64,000 bases of DNA, taken from assembly GCF_900100735.1 (NCBI RefSeq), contig NZ_FNCJ01000011.1, positions 62,001-126,000 of the forward strand, written 5' to 3'. The notes under the pieces were generated by a model. That model saw only the letters and a list, made by a program, of their open reading frames with translations. It ran no database searches and had not been told where the DNA came from. This DNA comes from Paraburkholderia phenazinium (lineage in GTDB: Bacteria; Pseudomonadota; Gammaproteobacteria; Burkholderiales; Burkholderiaceae). The position numbers and the translations under genes are program-made. Positions 16,339-23,934 of the stretch are shown piece by piece. Each line of letters begins with the position of its first letter. Within the stretch, counting starts at the first letter, position 1.

Positions 16339-16550
16339 ATGAAGATACGTGCCGCACGAAGTGATGACCTCGGTGTCATAAAAGCCTTGCTCGCAGAAAA
16401 TGAACTGCCGGTCACCGATGTGAATGCAGCCTTGCTCGTGGACTTCCTGGTAGCGGAAGACTCAGGCGGCAAGATTGGGGGCTGCGCCGGGCTCGAACGT
16501 TACAACGATGCCGGCTTGCTGCGCTCTCTTACTGTCAGGCCGAGTGCAAG
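16339..16550 (+). pseudogene. arsN2: arsN2-like N-acetyltransferase, 3' truncated
   Basis: About 70 residues match the N-terminal half of ArsN-type GNAT acetyltransferases, with MKIRAARSDDLGVIKALL, the acidic DFLVAEDSGGKIGG and LERYNDAGLLRSLTVRPSAR. Intact proteins are about 140-150 residues and continue into the acetyl-CoA-binding GxG/A loop right after this point. Here the reading passes into antisense vgrG sequence near 16,550, so the CoA site is lost and the product should be inactive. ATG 16339 lies 38 bases after the MFS gene. ArsN acetylates arsenical antibiotics or related compounds in functional islands. Confidence 0.8.
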
Positions 16551-17216
16551 AGATTCCCCGCTCACATTTGCCCGAGAGAAGTCGATGGACTGCGGGCTGG
16601 ACGGCGGAACTGAGTACAGGTCGTCAGTGATAACGAGCGTATGTGCGTTGCCGTTGGCAGACTGCTCGAAATACCCGAACCACCCCTCCGACTCCATGAT
16701 TCGGTTCACGAAATTCCAGTCGTCTTCGTACTGGGTGCAGTACGAGCGGGCCGGCGCCGGGTTGAGGACTGCAAAGCGAAATGCGCCCTGGGCCTGCGGA
16801 TGGGCGCTGAACACCTCTGCGAGAATCTCGTCCGGCGTCTGGTCCTGGAAAATCCGTGCGTCCTTGCGAAACTTCAGGAAATGGAGCCACGATGAAAATT
16901 TCAGCTGGTAATAGCTGAGCGCACCATCAGCCCCAAGTTTTCGCGCGGCATATACGAGCCCATTGAAGGGCAGATAGGATTTGTCCGCCTGCTGTACCCA
17001 CAGCGTGACCGGTTTCGCAATGAGACTTTTCAGCTCAAGCGTCCCGTTCAGCGACGCGATGTCCACCGTGTAATCGAAATTACGCCCAAGCCGTGATTTA
17101 CCCGCGACCCGCAATGGCAATAGCACGTCCTGTCCGGCAGGCGTGTCGAGCTTTAGCAGGCGGTCAACCTGGCTCACTCCGCTCGTGATGCTTGAAATCA
17201 GGTCCTGCGCACCCAT
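16550..17216 (-). pseudogene. vgrG N-terminal fragment (type VI secretion spike)
   Basis: The first ~220 residues of a VgrG, the trimeric needle tip of type VI secretion systems. Typical gp27-like sequence is seen: LPLRVAGKSRLGRNFDYTVD, KPVTLWVQQADKSYLPFNG, KFSSWLHFLKFRKDARIFQD and QTPDEILAEVF, then EDDWNFVNRIMESEGWFGYF. Full VgrG proteins exceed 600 residues with a gp5-like C-terminal needle, which is absent. Homology stops around FSRANVSGES, after which the frame runs 15 or so residues through arsN2 antisense to a stop at 16,500. It is not adjacent to other T6SS genes, so it is a relic. The AT-rich upstream region may be its old promoter. Confidence 0.85.
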
Positions 17217-17490
17217 ACCCCATTGCCCCGTTTTATAAAAACCTGAAACCGAGCAAAATCATATGATAAAAAATACGGCGCGCCCACCGAGACCACACAA
17301 CATTTGACAGTTATCTGAAAATTAATATATTCATTTCACATAACTGTGAAATTTATTCTGATTCAAACATAAGCGAAGAAAATTTTACCTTTTCATTTGA
17401 AGAGTTTGACCGAACTGGCTCGGCGTATTCAGGATTATCTGACATCGCCGTCCATTCCAGGTGCACGGCGCATCGCATCGGTTATGCCTT
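17217..17490. other. AT-rich intergenic region upstream of vgrG fragment
   Basis: No credible gene. The stretch 17,240-17,400 is strikingly AT-rich against its surroundings, with many A/T runs and TTGACA/TTGACC-like and TATA-like words in both orientations. It looks like the silenced, H-NS-target type of promoter often found in front of vgrG. GC content rises again from 17,400. Confidence 0.5.
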
Positions 17491-17590
17491 GCTGTGTCGT
17501 GCTGTGTCGTGCTGTGTCGTGCTGTGTCGTGCTGTGTCGTGCTGTGTCGTGCTGTGTCGTGCTGTGTCGTGCTGTGTCGTGCTGTGTCGT
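17491..17590. repeat. Perfect tandem repeat, ten copies of a 10-bp unit
   Basis: The unit GCTGTGTCGT is repeated ten times head to tail without a mismatch. Ten is not a multiple of three, so every frame across it cycles through Cys/Val/Leu/Arg/Ala/Ser codons and yields spurious Cys-Val-rich open frames. Perfect identity implies recent expansion and likely copy-number variation between strains. There is no spacer structure, so it is not CRISPR. Confidence 0.97.
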
Positions 17591-17761
17591 GCCCAGACGT
17601 CCCCGGCGCGCGTAGCAGGGACAGCGGCTGGTTGGGCAGGGTATTGGTCCCGCCTCATCGAGCGGCTGCAAGAGTCGCCTCTAGTGGTGCCCAGTCTCCG
17701 GTCACCGTGCATCGATGCAACGTACTAGCAGTGCATCGCAGCGAAGAGGAATCAGAACAAA

Positions 17762-18223
17762 ATGTCCGAACACTACGCGTGGTGGGAGAAAACGGTCGAG
17801 TACGTGTTCATCTTGCAAATGAAATCCCTAGTCGATTTTGCTACGCCACGGTCGGGAGTCGAGGAGCGGGCTGGGGACGGTATCTTCGCCAGCGACGCGA
17901 AGCTTGTATTGATTGAATTCAAGCGCAACCACACCGAAATGTCGTCAGGGCGCAAAAAGTTTTTGAGCTTTGAAGAGGCATTTGAGACCTTGCGCACCAA
18001 GGACGCACATCATTTCATCGTTTATGGCGACGCGCCTGCCGCTCAGACCCACATCGGGAGCCGCCCGATAACGGGCCGCCGCGAATACTCATGGCTAACA
18101 CGTTTTGAACCTCTTACGCCTCGATTAAGGTCGTCGAGTTGTCCACAGAATCTGTTCGCAAAGCTGTGGACAACTCGCCACGAAGCAATGCAAGTCGCTG
18201 AAACAACTGCGTTTGGGCTGTGA
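17762..18223 (+). CDS. Hypothetical protein with PD-(D/E)XK-like nuclease motif, probably C-terminally damaged
   Basis: The first ~90 residues look like a folded domain. A helix (HYAWWEKTVEYVFILQM) is followed by GDGIFASDAKLVLIEFKRN, which has the D-x(n)-E-x-K spacing of PD-(D/E)XK nucleases, and then by a helix and strand ending AHHFIVYGD. After that the sequence becomes Arg/Ser/Thr-rich and unlike a folded protein, suggesting a frameshift or fusion. GAGGAA lies upstream of ATG 17762 at acceptable spacing. The function is unknown; relatives of this kind occur near mobile elements and defence genes. Confidence 0.45.
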   Translation: MSEHYAWWEKTVEYVFILQMKSLVDFATPRSGVEERAGDGIFASDAKLVLIEFKRNHTEMSSGRKKFLSFEEAFETLRTKDAHHFIVYGDAPAAQTHIGSRPITGRREYSWLTRFEPLTPRLRSSSCPQNLFAKLWTTRHEAMQVAETTAFGL

Positions 18224-18608
18224 GCGCACAGAACACACGTTTGGTCGGTGCGCGGTGTCCGCTAGCGTAATCGCTTACCACGACAGCGAACTCAAGTTTG
18301 CCGACTACGGCATGACCGGACCTGACGTCGCGGCAAAGTGGTTGCTGACTGACCTGTCAACGTCGGGTCGAAAGGAACAAACAGAAGTCTGATAGCGGCT
18401 ACATTCAACACTGCACCCCGCTTACGTGGGACGGATAAACTACGGGCAGCTCGCCTGCATGTGCTCCACATGGCTTGCCCGCCTAAAAAGCGGGTCCCTT
18501 TTATGGCGCTGGATAATCGGGCAGGCCGGCTCAGAGGATAAATCGATACTCCAAATCGCTACACCTCCCGGCCTTCAACGGTCGCGAGCTTCGGCGCTTC
18601 GTTGGAAC
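18224..18608. other. Intergenic region without recognisable gene
   Basis: No coding, RNA or terminator signal could be supported on either strand. It separates the nuclease-like fragment from the convergent GFA-domain gene and probably represents decayed sequence. Confidence 0.5.
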
Positions 18609-19223
18609 TCACTCAGCCGGCTGACCGTTGCGCAAAAAGCGTGCCTCTGCGATGAGGTCGGGCGGCATCATGAGTGCGTTGACGCCGATGCGTGGCTGGC
18701 TTCCATCGACCGCGCGCCAGTGCGTGACGCAGCCGCAAAAGCTGCATCGATGAAATTCGAGTCTGTGCTCATTGCACATGTCAGTGTAAGTGTCGGTCGA
18801 GTCGTTGTCGGCGGGGAACGTGACGCTCGGTTCGTCATAGTACGCCCACAGTGCGCCGTATCGCCAGCAAATGGAGCATTCGCACGCGTTGACTTCAACG
18901 GGCGCGACGTCGACGGTGAAGCAAACGGCGCCACAATGGCAGGAGACGTCAATGAGGAAAAGCTCCTCAAAGGGAGCGGCAATGCCTACGTCAGACAACC
19001 ATCTTTTAATTTTCTCGCCATTCTGCCCTCCCAAATAGCTTGAAGTTCCGTCCACACCAAATATGCGAGCGATATAAGCCCGAGTTTGCGTTATGGACGT
19101 GTGCTTAAGATATGCACTAATTTCTTTGATGCTCCACTCAGGCGTCGCTTGTGAGTTAGACGAAAAATCCAAGAGCATCCTTTGCACTAGCAATTCTTTA
19201 TACGAAGCCATATTGCATCCCAT
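18609..19223 (-). CDS. GFA-family (glutathione-dependent formaldehyde-activating-like) zinc protein with unrelated N-terminal extension
   Basis: Residues from about 90 to the end form a GFA/Mss4-like zinc domain: VSCHCGAVCF, ACECSICWRYGALWAYY, and the second CxxC in FHRCSFCGCVTHWRAVD. It ends with GVNALMMPPDLIAEAR. GFA proteins bind zinc through these cysteines and act on small thiol adducts, but substrates are mostly unknown. Normal family members start just before the first CxC. Here about 85 extra residues precede it (EWSIKEISAYLKHTSITQTR), of no recognised family, suggesting fusion with a remnant of another gene. The start (19223 or ATG 19211) is uncertain. Confidence 0.65.
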   Translation of the reverse strand: MGCNMASYKELLVQRMLLDFSSNSQATPEWSIKEISAYLKHTSITQTRAYIARIFGVDGTSSYLGGQNGEKIKRWLSDVGIAAPFEELFLIDVSCHCGAVCFTVDVAPVEVNACECSICWRYGALWAYYDEPSVTFPADNDSTDTYTDMCNEHRLEFHRCSFCGCVTHWRAVDGSQPRIGVNALMMPPDLIAEARFLRNGQPAE

Positions 19224-19509
19224 GCCAATAGTTGCGCCGCCCTCGTGTAAACCACAGAGTCAGCGTAGCAGCCGTGTAGCCGGAAGGCAAATGCAGCCTC
19301 AAACAACACAGGTGACCAAAATGACAGACCTCTCGTGGTGTCGCGCGTGGGTCGAAGGCCACGGCTAGCGCGGTGAGATGGTTTTCCTCATACAGACAGC
19401 ACTCGCTGGACACACCGCTTCGTCACCAAGTAAGTATGCGGGACCGAGCGTGATGCGGCTGCGCGCACGCTTGAATTTACGCACTTTCATCCGATTGTTG
19501 ATGAGTCGG

Positions 19510-19812
19510 TCACCGGAATACACGGCTCCATAACGCGGTCACGACAGCCACGAAAATCTCTCTGAGAGAAATTTCATGGTACGTATCTAGCGAATTGACG
19601 GGCTGAGACTCCCGAGCGGGCAGCCCCCGGAGAACCCGAACTTTGCGGCGCAACCACGCCGAACGTGCTGCGTGAGTGAATTCCCTCTCAGCCTCTTGCG
19701 GCAAGTCCGTGACAACGTCAAAATCCCGGCCGTCGATGTATCCCGACAACGAATAGCCCGAGGCCCGCTGCGTCATCCATCCCACATAGCCCCATGCAAA
19801 GACTTGGGTCAC
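19510..19812 (-). CDS. Small hypothetical protein
   Basis: A 100-residue frame starting MTQVFAWGYVGWMTQ, with an acidic middle and a basic C-terminal part. No family is recognised and no membrane segment is certain. Its ATG overlaps the end of the shifted frame of the DUF29-like gene just upstream (stop at 19,809), which is the arrangement expected of translationally coupled genes and is the main evidence that it is real. Confidence 0.4.
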   Translation of the reverse strand: MTQVFAWGYVGWMTQRASGYSLSGYIDGRDFDVVTDLPQEAEREFTHAARSAWLRRKVRVLRGLPARESQPVNSLDTYHEISLREIFVAVVTALWSRVFR

Positions 19813-19881
19813 TTCGCCTCCTTCGTTGATATCGCAAGTTTCACGATGAGTTGATATCCGGCATTGAAGTGGATTGGTCCA

Positions 19882-20661
19882 TCAGCGCTGATTGTCCCGG
19901 ATACGAAAGACAGTACTTGCTGGACGACGCTTAACCAATCCTCGAGTGTGTTTCGGTGTTCGTGCGCGACGGACCTTCGCTTTGACCAAACGTCCGAGCG
20001 GCCCAGATGGCATGGTGAGAATCGTATCCACCACATCGGGCGCGAGCATGCAAAACATCGGTGCCATACGCGAAATTATGGCCCCCGCTTTGGCTTTGAG
20101 GCCTTTGGTAAGGCGCCCAACATTAATTCGGCGGTAGCGGATGCGTGCACCACCTTTTCCGCCAACGCGTATAAACGTTGCGTCCATGTTGAATGCCAAG
20201 GCCCTCAGGTCCACGCGGCGAAGCTTCGAGGCGGTGTCTGGCAACCAGCCCTCAGAAAGAACGTCGTCGATAGCCCAAGGACATTCCGATGGGAACGAAT
20301 CGTGTCCGCTTTCAATCGCCGCCTGAGCGAGTGCGTCCTCCCATATCAACTGGGAAGTTCGGGGTTCATCAATCCGAGCTCGCAGGCTCGGTGAGTCGTC
20401 CAGAATTTCGGCAACATCTAGCCGTCGAGCCTCAATCATTGCCGAACGACTGCCTGTGCACTCGGCTGGCAGGTAGTGCCACTTGAGTAGATAGGCGAGC
20501 AGGACCGACATCTGTTTGGTGAGCTCACGCAGTTCCGCCTTCGCGACATCTTCAATTTCATCGGCAAGGTGCTCGATGTCCAGGAGGTCGAAACGACGTT
20601 CCCGCAGAAATCGAGCTTGTTCAAAAGCCCACGCGGAGACATCCTCGTCATAGGTTGGCAT
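19882..20661 (-). CDS. DUF29-domain protein with unrelated C-terminal part, probable frameshift near 19,963
   Basis: Residues 1-145 are a DUF29 domain: TYDEDVSAWAFEQARFLRER, DIEHLADEIEDVAKAELREL, MSVLLAYLLKWHYLP, and FPSECPWAIDDVLSEGWLPD at the end. After that comes unrecognised sequence (KGLKAKAGAIISRMAPMFCM and TMPSGPLGRLVKAKV), then a basic low-quality tail. A shift of frame at about 19,961-19,965 reads instead into NTLEDWLSVVQQVLSF and continues to a stop at 19,809, which looks far more protein-like. The gene is therefore probably a composite whose C-terminal section carries a single-base indel. Its start follows a good GGAGTTC site, and a 43-residue microprotein gene lies 45 bases upstream. 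Confidence 0.6.
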   Translation of the reverse strand: MPTYDEDVSAWAFEQARFLRERRFDLLDIEHLADEIEDVAKAELRELTKQMSVLLAYLLKWHYLPAECTGSRSAMIEARRLDVAEILDDSPSLRARIDEPRTSQLIWEDALAQAAIESGHDSFPSECPWAIDDVLSEGWLPDTASKLRRVDLRALAFNMDATFIRVGGKGGARIRYRRINVGRLTKGLKAKAGAIISRMAPMFCMLAPDVVDTILTMPSGPLGRLVKAKVRRARTPKHTRGLVKRRPASTVFRIRDNQR

Positions 20662-20706
20662 CTGAACTCCTTCATAGACATCACCCGCACCCTGCCGGAA
20701 CGAAAG

Positions 20707-20838
20707 TCATCTCCGGATGATTGCAACCACAAGGACGATGCCAGCTATTAGTCCGAGCACCAGAGCTATCCGGCCGACCCACTCGACCACGAAATCGACA
20801 TTTCTCTGCGAAGACGCAAAACGAAATAGCCATTTCAT
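20707..20838 (-). CDS. 43-residue single-pass membrane microprotein (copy A)
   Basis: A short gene of exactly 43 codons plus stop. It begins MKWLFRFASSQRNVDF, followed by a hydrophobic helix (ALVLGLIAGIVLVVAII) and a basic C-terminus. The ATG at 20838 is preceded by GAGG at ideal spacing. A second gene of exactly the same length at 21,746-21,877 shares 21 of 43 residues, including KWL-RFASSQ, with many synonymous differences in the conserved N-terminal codons. That is good evidence that both are translated and selected. The layout is an amphipathic, tryptophan-containing N-terminal segment before one membrane helix. A toxin, holin-like or regulatory membrane peptide is possible; the function is unknown. 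Confidence 0.65.
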   Translation of the reverse strand: MKWLFRFASSQRNVDFVVEWVGRIALVLGLIAGIVLVVAIIRR

Positions 20839-20965
20839 GACTTACCTCAGCGCTCACAAAAAATCCGCTTCGGGCAAAAGTGCCCGTCTATAGGAGCGAC
20901 CCGAATCAAATTTAACTTTCCGGGTTGAAAAACCGGAGGCGAGTCCACCGTGATGACGCGATACT

Positions 20966-21265
20966 TCATTCGGACCGTCTCGGTTTGCTCGCGCGCTGCC
21001 GTGCTTTTGCCTTCCTCGTTAGCATGAGCGGGTTGATGGTCGACACCGGCGCAATGGTTTCTAACCATTGTTCGCGACCGAGCGCGCGCAGGACCACCAG
21101 TAGGGTATGTAACGATGAACCGTTGCCGCTCTCGAGATTACGCAAAGCCCGTACGCTGACACCGGCGCGCGCCGAGAGCGTAACCTGGTCCAAATTTCGA
21201 TGTACGCGCAGCGTCTTGAGCCGTTCTCCCAGGACCGCTCCCATCTCTTCCGGCGTTTGACACAT
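20966..21265 (-). CDS. XRE-family helix-turn-helix regulator, HipB-like, without HipA
   Basis: A 99-residue regulator with a Cro/CI helix-turn-helix (GERLKTLRVHRNLDQVTLSA, then RAGVSVRALRNLESGNGSSL) and the tail EQWLETIAPVSTINPLMLTR. The tail is typical of HipB-type antitoxins that precede HipA-like kinases in Burkholderiales. ATG 21265 (MCQTPEEMG) begins at the domain; the open frame extends to 21,592 but that part is not protein-like. No hipA-like sequence follows: the next gene downstream is the microprotein at 20,838. It is therefore an orphan antitoxin or stand-alone repressor. Confidence 0.75.
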   Translation of the reverse strand: MCQTPEEMGAVLGERLKTLRVHRNLDQVTLSARAGVSVRALRNLESGNGSSLHTLLVVLRALGREQWLETIAPVSTINPLMLTRKAKARQRASKPRRSE

Positions 21266-21476
21266 TCGCGACTGCCGCGATGTTTGCACGATTTGCTCTC
21301 CAATATGCGTCGCTCTAACCCTGAAATTACAGGCAACATTCCGCCTATAGAACGCGATTTTGGCTGTAACCAGCAACATATTGCCGCTTGGTTCGAACAG
21401 CCAGGTATCGTCGCCAGTAAGACACGCCGTACCCCGCTTCTGGTCGGAGGCGAAACTCGCGTCAGGGCGCCGCGTC

Positions 21477-21689
21477 TCATATACCAAGTGGGCTTTTGCT
21501 TTCGTCCTGCGAGTCGAAGTACGCTTTGCTGGCGATTCCCCTTCGTGCACGGTAACGTTCGATAGACGCGTCGTCGATGAGGTACTGCCCACTATCGTTG
21601 AACGCGCCAGTCAAATCGCCGCGCTCGATGAGTAGGTCCACGTGGGTTCGACTCACAAACAGGTATCTCGCCACTTCTTCGACGTTCAC
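21477..21689 (-). CDS. Excisionase-type DNA-binding antitoxin-like protein
   Basis: A 70-residue protein from GTG 21689, which has GGGAGG six bases upstream. The sequence VEEVARYLFVSRTHVDLLIE is a MerR/excisionase-type helix-turn-helix, followed by a beta wing (GQYLIDDASIERYRARR) and an acidic tail (YFDSQDES). This form matches antitoxins that pair with PIN-domain ribonucleases. The toxin would be expected immediately downstream, yet 21,266-21,476 encodes no PIN domain. It is either an orphan antitoxin or a recombination directionality-like factor left from a mobile element. Confidence 0.7.
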   Translation of the reverse strand: MNVEEVARYLFVSRTHVDLLIERGDLTGAFNDSGQYLIDDASIERYRARRGIASKAYFDSQDESKSPLGI

Positions 21690-21745
21690 TTTGGACCTCC
21701 CGAAACCATCCGTTCGGCGACGATACCGTTGCCGAACAGACGCGA

Positions 21746-21877
21746 CTATCTGAAAATCTTGGCGACCAGGATGACGAGAACGAGGACCACGCCGAATACC
21801 GCGATGGACCCGCCGAGCCATTTGGCAACACAATCGATATTCTTCTGCGATGAAGCAAAACGGAGTAGCCATTTCAC
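21746..21877 (-). CDS. 43-residue single-pass membrane microprotein (copy B)
   Basis: The paralogue of the gene at 20,707-20,838, again exactly 43 codons. It starts at GTG 21877 and reads VKWLLRFASSQKNIDCVAKW before a hydrophobic helix (VFGVVLVLVILVAKIF). The frame stays open further upstream, but similarity to copy A begins exactly at this GTG. The ribosome binding site is weak. It is followed by the excisionase-like gene 56 bases downstream. The pair lies about 0.9 kb apart in the same orientation, consistent with an old duplication. The function is unknown. Confidence 0.6.
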   Translation of the reverse strand: MKWLLRFASSQKNIDCVAKWLGGSIAVFGVVLVLVILVAKIFR

Positions 21878-21908
21878 GTTGGAGCTCGCCAGGCAAATTT
21901 CGACGGCA

Positions 21909-22358
21909 CTACCTGCGTCCGGCCAAAAAGTCGGTCCAGTCCCATGCGTACACGCAATCCATGGGCTGTGGGTCTTCTTCAATTACCGGACGTGTCGAAT
22001 AGACCATGCGTTTTTCGAACAGGCTTCGCGCAGGTTCCGGTATTTCCCGGAGTCGCACATACGGGGTATTACCGGAGGAGGTGCGAACTGGAACATTGAG
22101 CTGCTGCGGGCGTTGAGGCAGTTCCTCTTTCCCTGTCAGCGCGACCGCAATTGCGCGAGCTACCAGGTCCCACAAGGTCACGGAGTAGCGCGGGTAGTCT
22201 TGCAGGGACCCGCAGATTTTCCCGTGCGGCTCCTCGCTCAGTTCGACTCGGTAGTCAGCGAGCGCGCCATTTTTGACTCGTCCAATATTTGCAGTTGCCA
22301 ATACCCTGCGACCGCTTTCGCGTCCGCCCGGCCAAATTTCGACAGTTACTTTGAGCAT
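21909..22358 (-). CDS. Conserved hypothetical protein
   Basis: A 149-residue soluble protein beginning MLKVTVEIWPGGRESGRRVL. The opening strand-loop pattern (VTVEIWPGG...ATANIGRV...YRVEL) is shared by small hypothetical proteins of mobile regions that I have no function for. The C-terminal part includes VYSTRPVIEEDPQPMDCVYA and WDWTDFL. ATG 22358 is chosen over the earlier ATG 22385 because homology-like sequence starts there. No catalytic motif is evident. Confidence 0.55.
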   Translation of the reverse strand: MLKVTVEIWPGGRESGRRVLATANIGRVKNGALADYRVELSEEPHGKICGSLQDYPRYSVTLWDLVARAIAVALTGKEELPQRPQQLNVPVRTSSGNTPYVRLREIPEPARSLFEKRMVYSTRPVIEEDPQPMDCVYAWDWTDFLAGRR

Positions 22359-22454
22359 CAACAGTGCCTCGGTCACGTGTGTCATGTTAGAAATGCTCGA
22401 ACCAGAACCGTCATGGTTCGTGAATTTTTCATACCCCCTCCAGGTGTTCAGGAG

Positions 22455-23003
22455 TCACCCGGAGCTGTTGTCCCTGTGTACACCAATGAGCCAATCTCTA
22501 ATTCGCTGTTGGGCTGCTTCATCGCGGATGCCGCGTCCCGCGTCTAGGAGAACGAAGTTCTGCGTCAGTTGGCCGGGTTCGCTGCCGATGTGATAGGCGT
22601 CGTATACGGAGTCATCAATTGCGAGCCAGTTCTTCAAGTCATGTCCAAGCGCATACCTGGCAATGACATAAGTGCGCTCGGAGCCGTTCAATATGTAGCT
22701 CAATCGCGCCTTTACATCCTGTGTCGTATCGACAACCCTTCGAGCAAGTGCCGGCGGCAGATGTGAGATGACCTTCTCGACAGACAGTGTCCGTAGCCAG
22801 GACGTCGTAAGGACGATTTGCACGGACGGGTACGGCTCAAGCATTGCGACAAGCAGCGGCGCGTATTCGAATAGCGGTCTACCAGAGTCGAGAGACACGT
22901 GACCATCTGCGCTGAGAACAGCGTGACCACTGTGTAGTGTCCCATCGAAATCAACAAATAGCGTAGGGGCGGTCCGGTCCATCGGAAAAATTGGTTGTCT
23001 CAT
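22455..23003 (-). CDS. HAD-superfamily protein (HAD_SAK-like)
   Basis: A 182-residue HAD-fold protein. Motif I is LFVDFDGTLHSG, with both aspartates. Motif II is VLTTSW, and the acidic motif is WLAIDDSVYDAYH. It has no large cap domain. This compact form resembles the HAD domain of RNA-repair-associated families and is common in plasmids and islands. The likely activity is phosphate transfer from a nucleic acid or small metabolite, but the substrate cannot be read. It stands alone on the minus strand. Confidence 0.75.
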   Translation of the reverse strand: MRQPIFPMDRTAPTLFVDFDGTLHSGHAVLSADGHVSLDSGRPLFEYAPLLVAMLEPYPSVQIVLTTSWLRTLSVEKVISHLPPALARRVVDTTQDVKARLSYILNGSERTYVIARYALGHDLKNWLAIDDSVYDAYHIGSEPGQLTQNFVLLDAGRGIRDEAAQQRIRDWLIGVHRDNSSG

Positions 23004-23095
23004 CGATATGGCCTTCTACCGCAATCAGTCATGTAGGGCGCTTGAAGCGCATTAACCTGGTCGAGCATTGACTACGACGACTCCGTTCGGCTTCC

Positions 23096-23689
23096 TCATC
23101 GTTCTGCTGGCTCTTCGGGACTCTCGAAGTGCAAGGGCGCTGAGCATTCGTCGCAGTAGACGTGATGCCAGTAAATTTTCCTTAGCTTCCCTGGCTTTCC
23201 GCAACGCTCGCAGACGCCACGGGCCATGCGCATCGCTTTTTCTGCAGACCCAACAATGCGAGGCCACACGTCCTCATCGCATAAGTAGCCAGTGAGCAGC
23301 GGAATCTGGAGTCGTCCTTCTGTTTCGCGAATATCAACGCAAAATGGAATGACCGGAAACACGGCACTCTCGTCCATCAGTAGCTGGTAGTCCAGCGACG
23401 CCATGTTCTCGATACTCGGAGCTTGCTCGCACCACATCGAGCGAAGCTCCGCCTCTATCTCTTGCGCAGCTGCTTCGATAATCGGATACCACCCAAGGCC
23501 GCACTGGATACCAAAAAACGCGAGATTCGACGGGTACACCTCGGGATAGCGCACTGAGCGGAAGAACAACGGGTATCGCGAAAATAGTTTCTGTTGCTGC
23601 TCGATAGCCATCCACGGACGTGATTCCTTGACAATCGCGTGCGTGTCACCGAGCGCCTCCGCACGAGCGCATCCATTGCTAGCGTTCAC
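23096..23689 (-). CDS. Conserved hypothetical protein with C-terminal zinc ribbon
   Basis: A 197-residue protein. Its central part (KLFSRYPLFFRSV, FGIQCGLGWYPIIEAAAQEI) resembles a phage/plasmid-associated family of unknown function. The C-terminus has a four-cysteine zinc ribbon, CERCGKPGKLRKIYWHHVYC followed by DEC. The start is a GTG with AGGAAG upstream; ATG 23611 is an alternative. No enzyme motif is visible. Confidence 0.6.
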   Translation of the reverse strand: MNASNGCARAEALGDTHAIVKESRPWMAIEQQQKLFSRYPLFFRSVRYPEVYPSNLAFFGIQCGLGWYPIIEAAAQEIEAELRSMWCEQAPSIENMASLDYQLLMDESAVFPVIPFCVDIRETEGRLQIPLLTGYLCDEDVWPRIVGSAEKAMRMARGVCERCGKPGKLRKIYWHHVYCDECSAPLHFESPEEPAER

Positions 23690-23848
23690 TGGACTACTTC
23701 CTTCTTTTGTACCTTATGCAACAAATAGCGGTAGCAACGAGAAGCCTCATTCACGAGCCGATAGTTCATTTAGCAAGTGACGCTGAGGCCGCGAACTCCG
23801 AACCTCTCCGCATCCGCGCCGACGGGAACACCTCTAACCGCGCCCCTT

Positions 23849-23909
23849 CAGTATATACGTTTAAACAGTAGATGTTTAGACAGTAGACGAATACACGGTA
23901 GACGTGAAC
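23849..23909. repeat. Iterated 15-bp direct repeats upstream of XRE gene
   Basis: Three adjacent imperfect 15-bp repeats cover 23,865-23,909: ACAGTAGATGTTTAG, ACAGTAGACGAATAC and ACGGTAGACGTGAAC. A fourth weaker copy (CAGTATATACG) starts at 23,849. They end about 26 bases before the start codon of the helix-turn-helix gene. Helically phased direct repeats next to an XRE regulator are most simply operators for that regulator; iteron-like function is a less likely alternative. Confidence 0.7.
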
Positions 23910-23934
23910 ATAGTGTTCCGCCAATCTCCCGGGC

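Noticed and set aside
17491..17590. CRISPR array
   Set aside because: Repeats are 10 bp and contiguous, with no spacers and no cas genes.
17397..17728. Cys/Val-rich open frames across the tandem repeat, in several frames
   Set aside because: They only reflect the 10-bp repeat read in each frame; no ribosome binding site or homology-like flanks.
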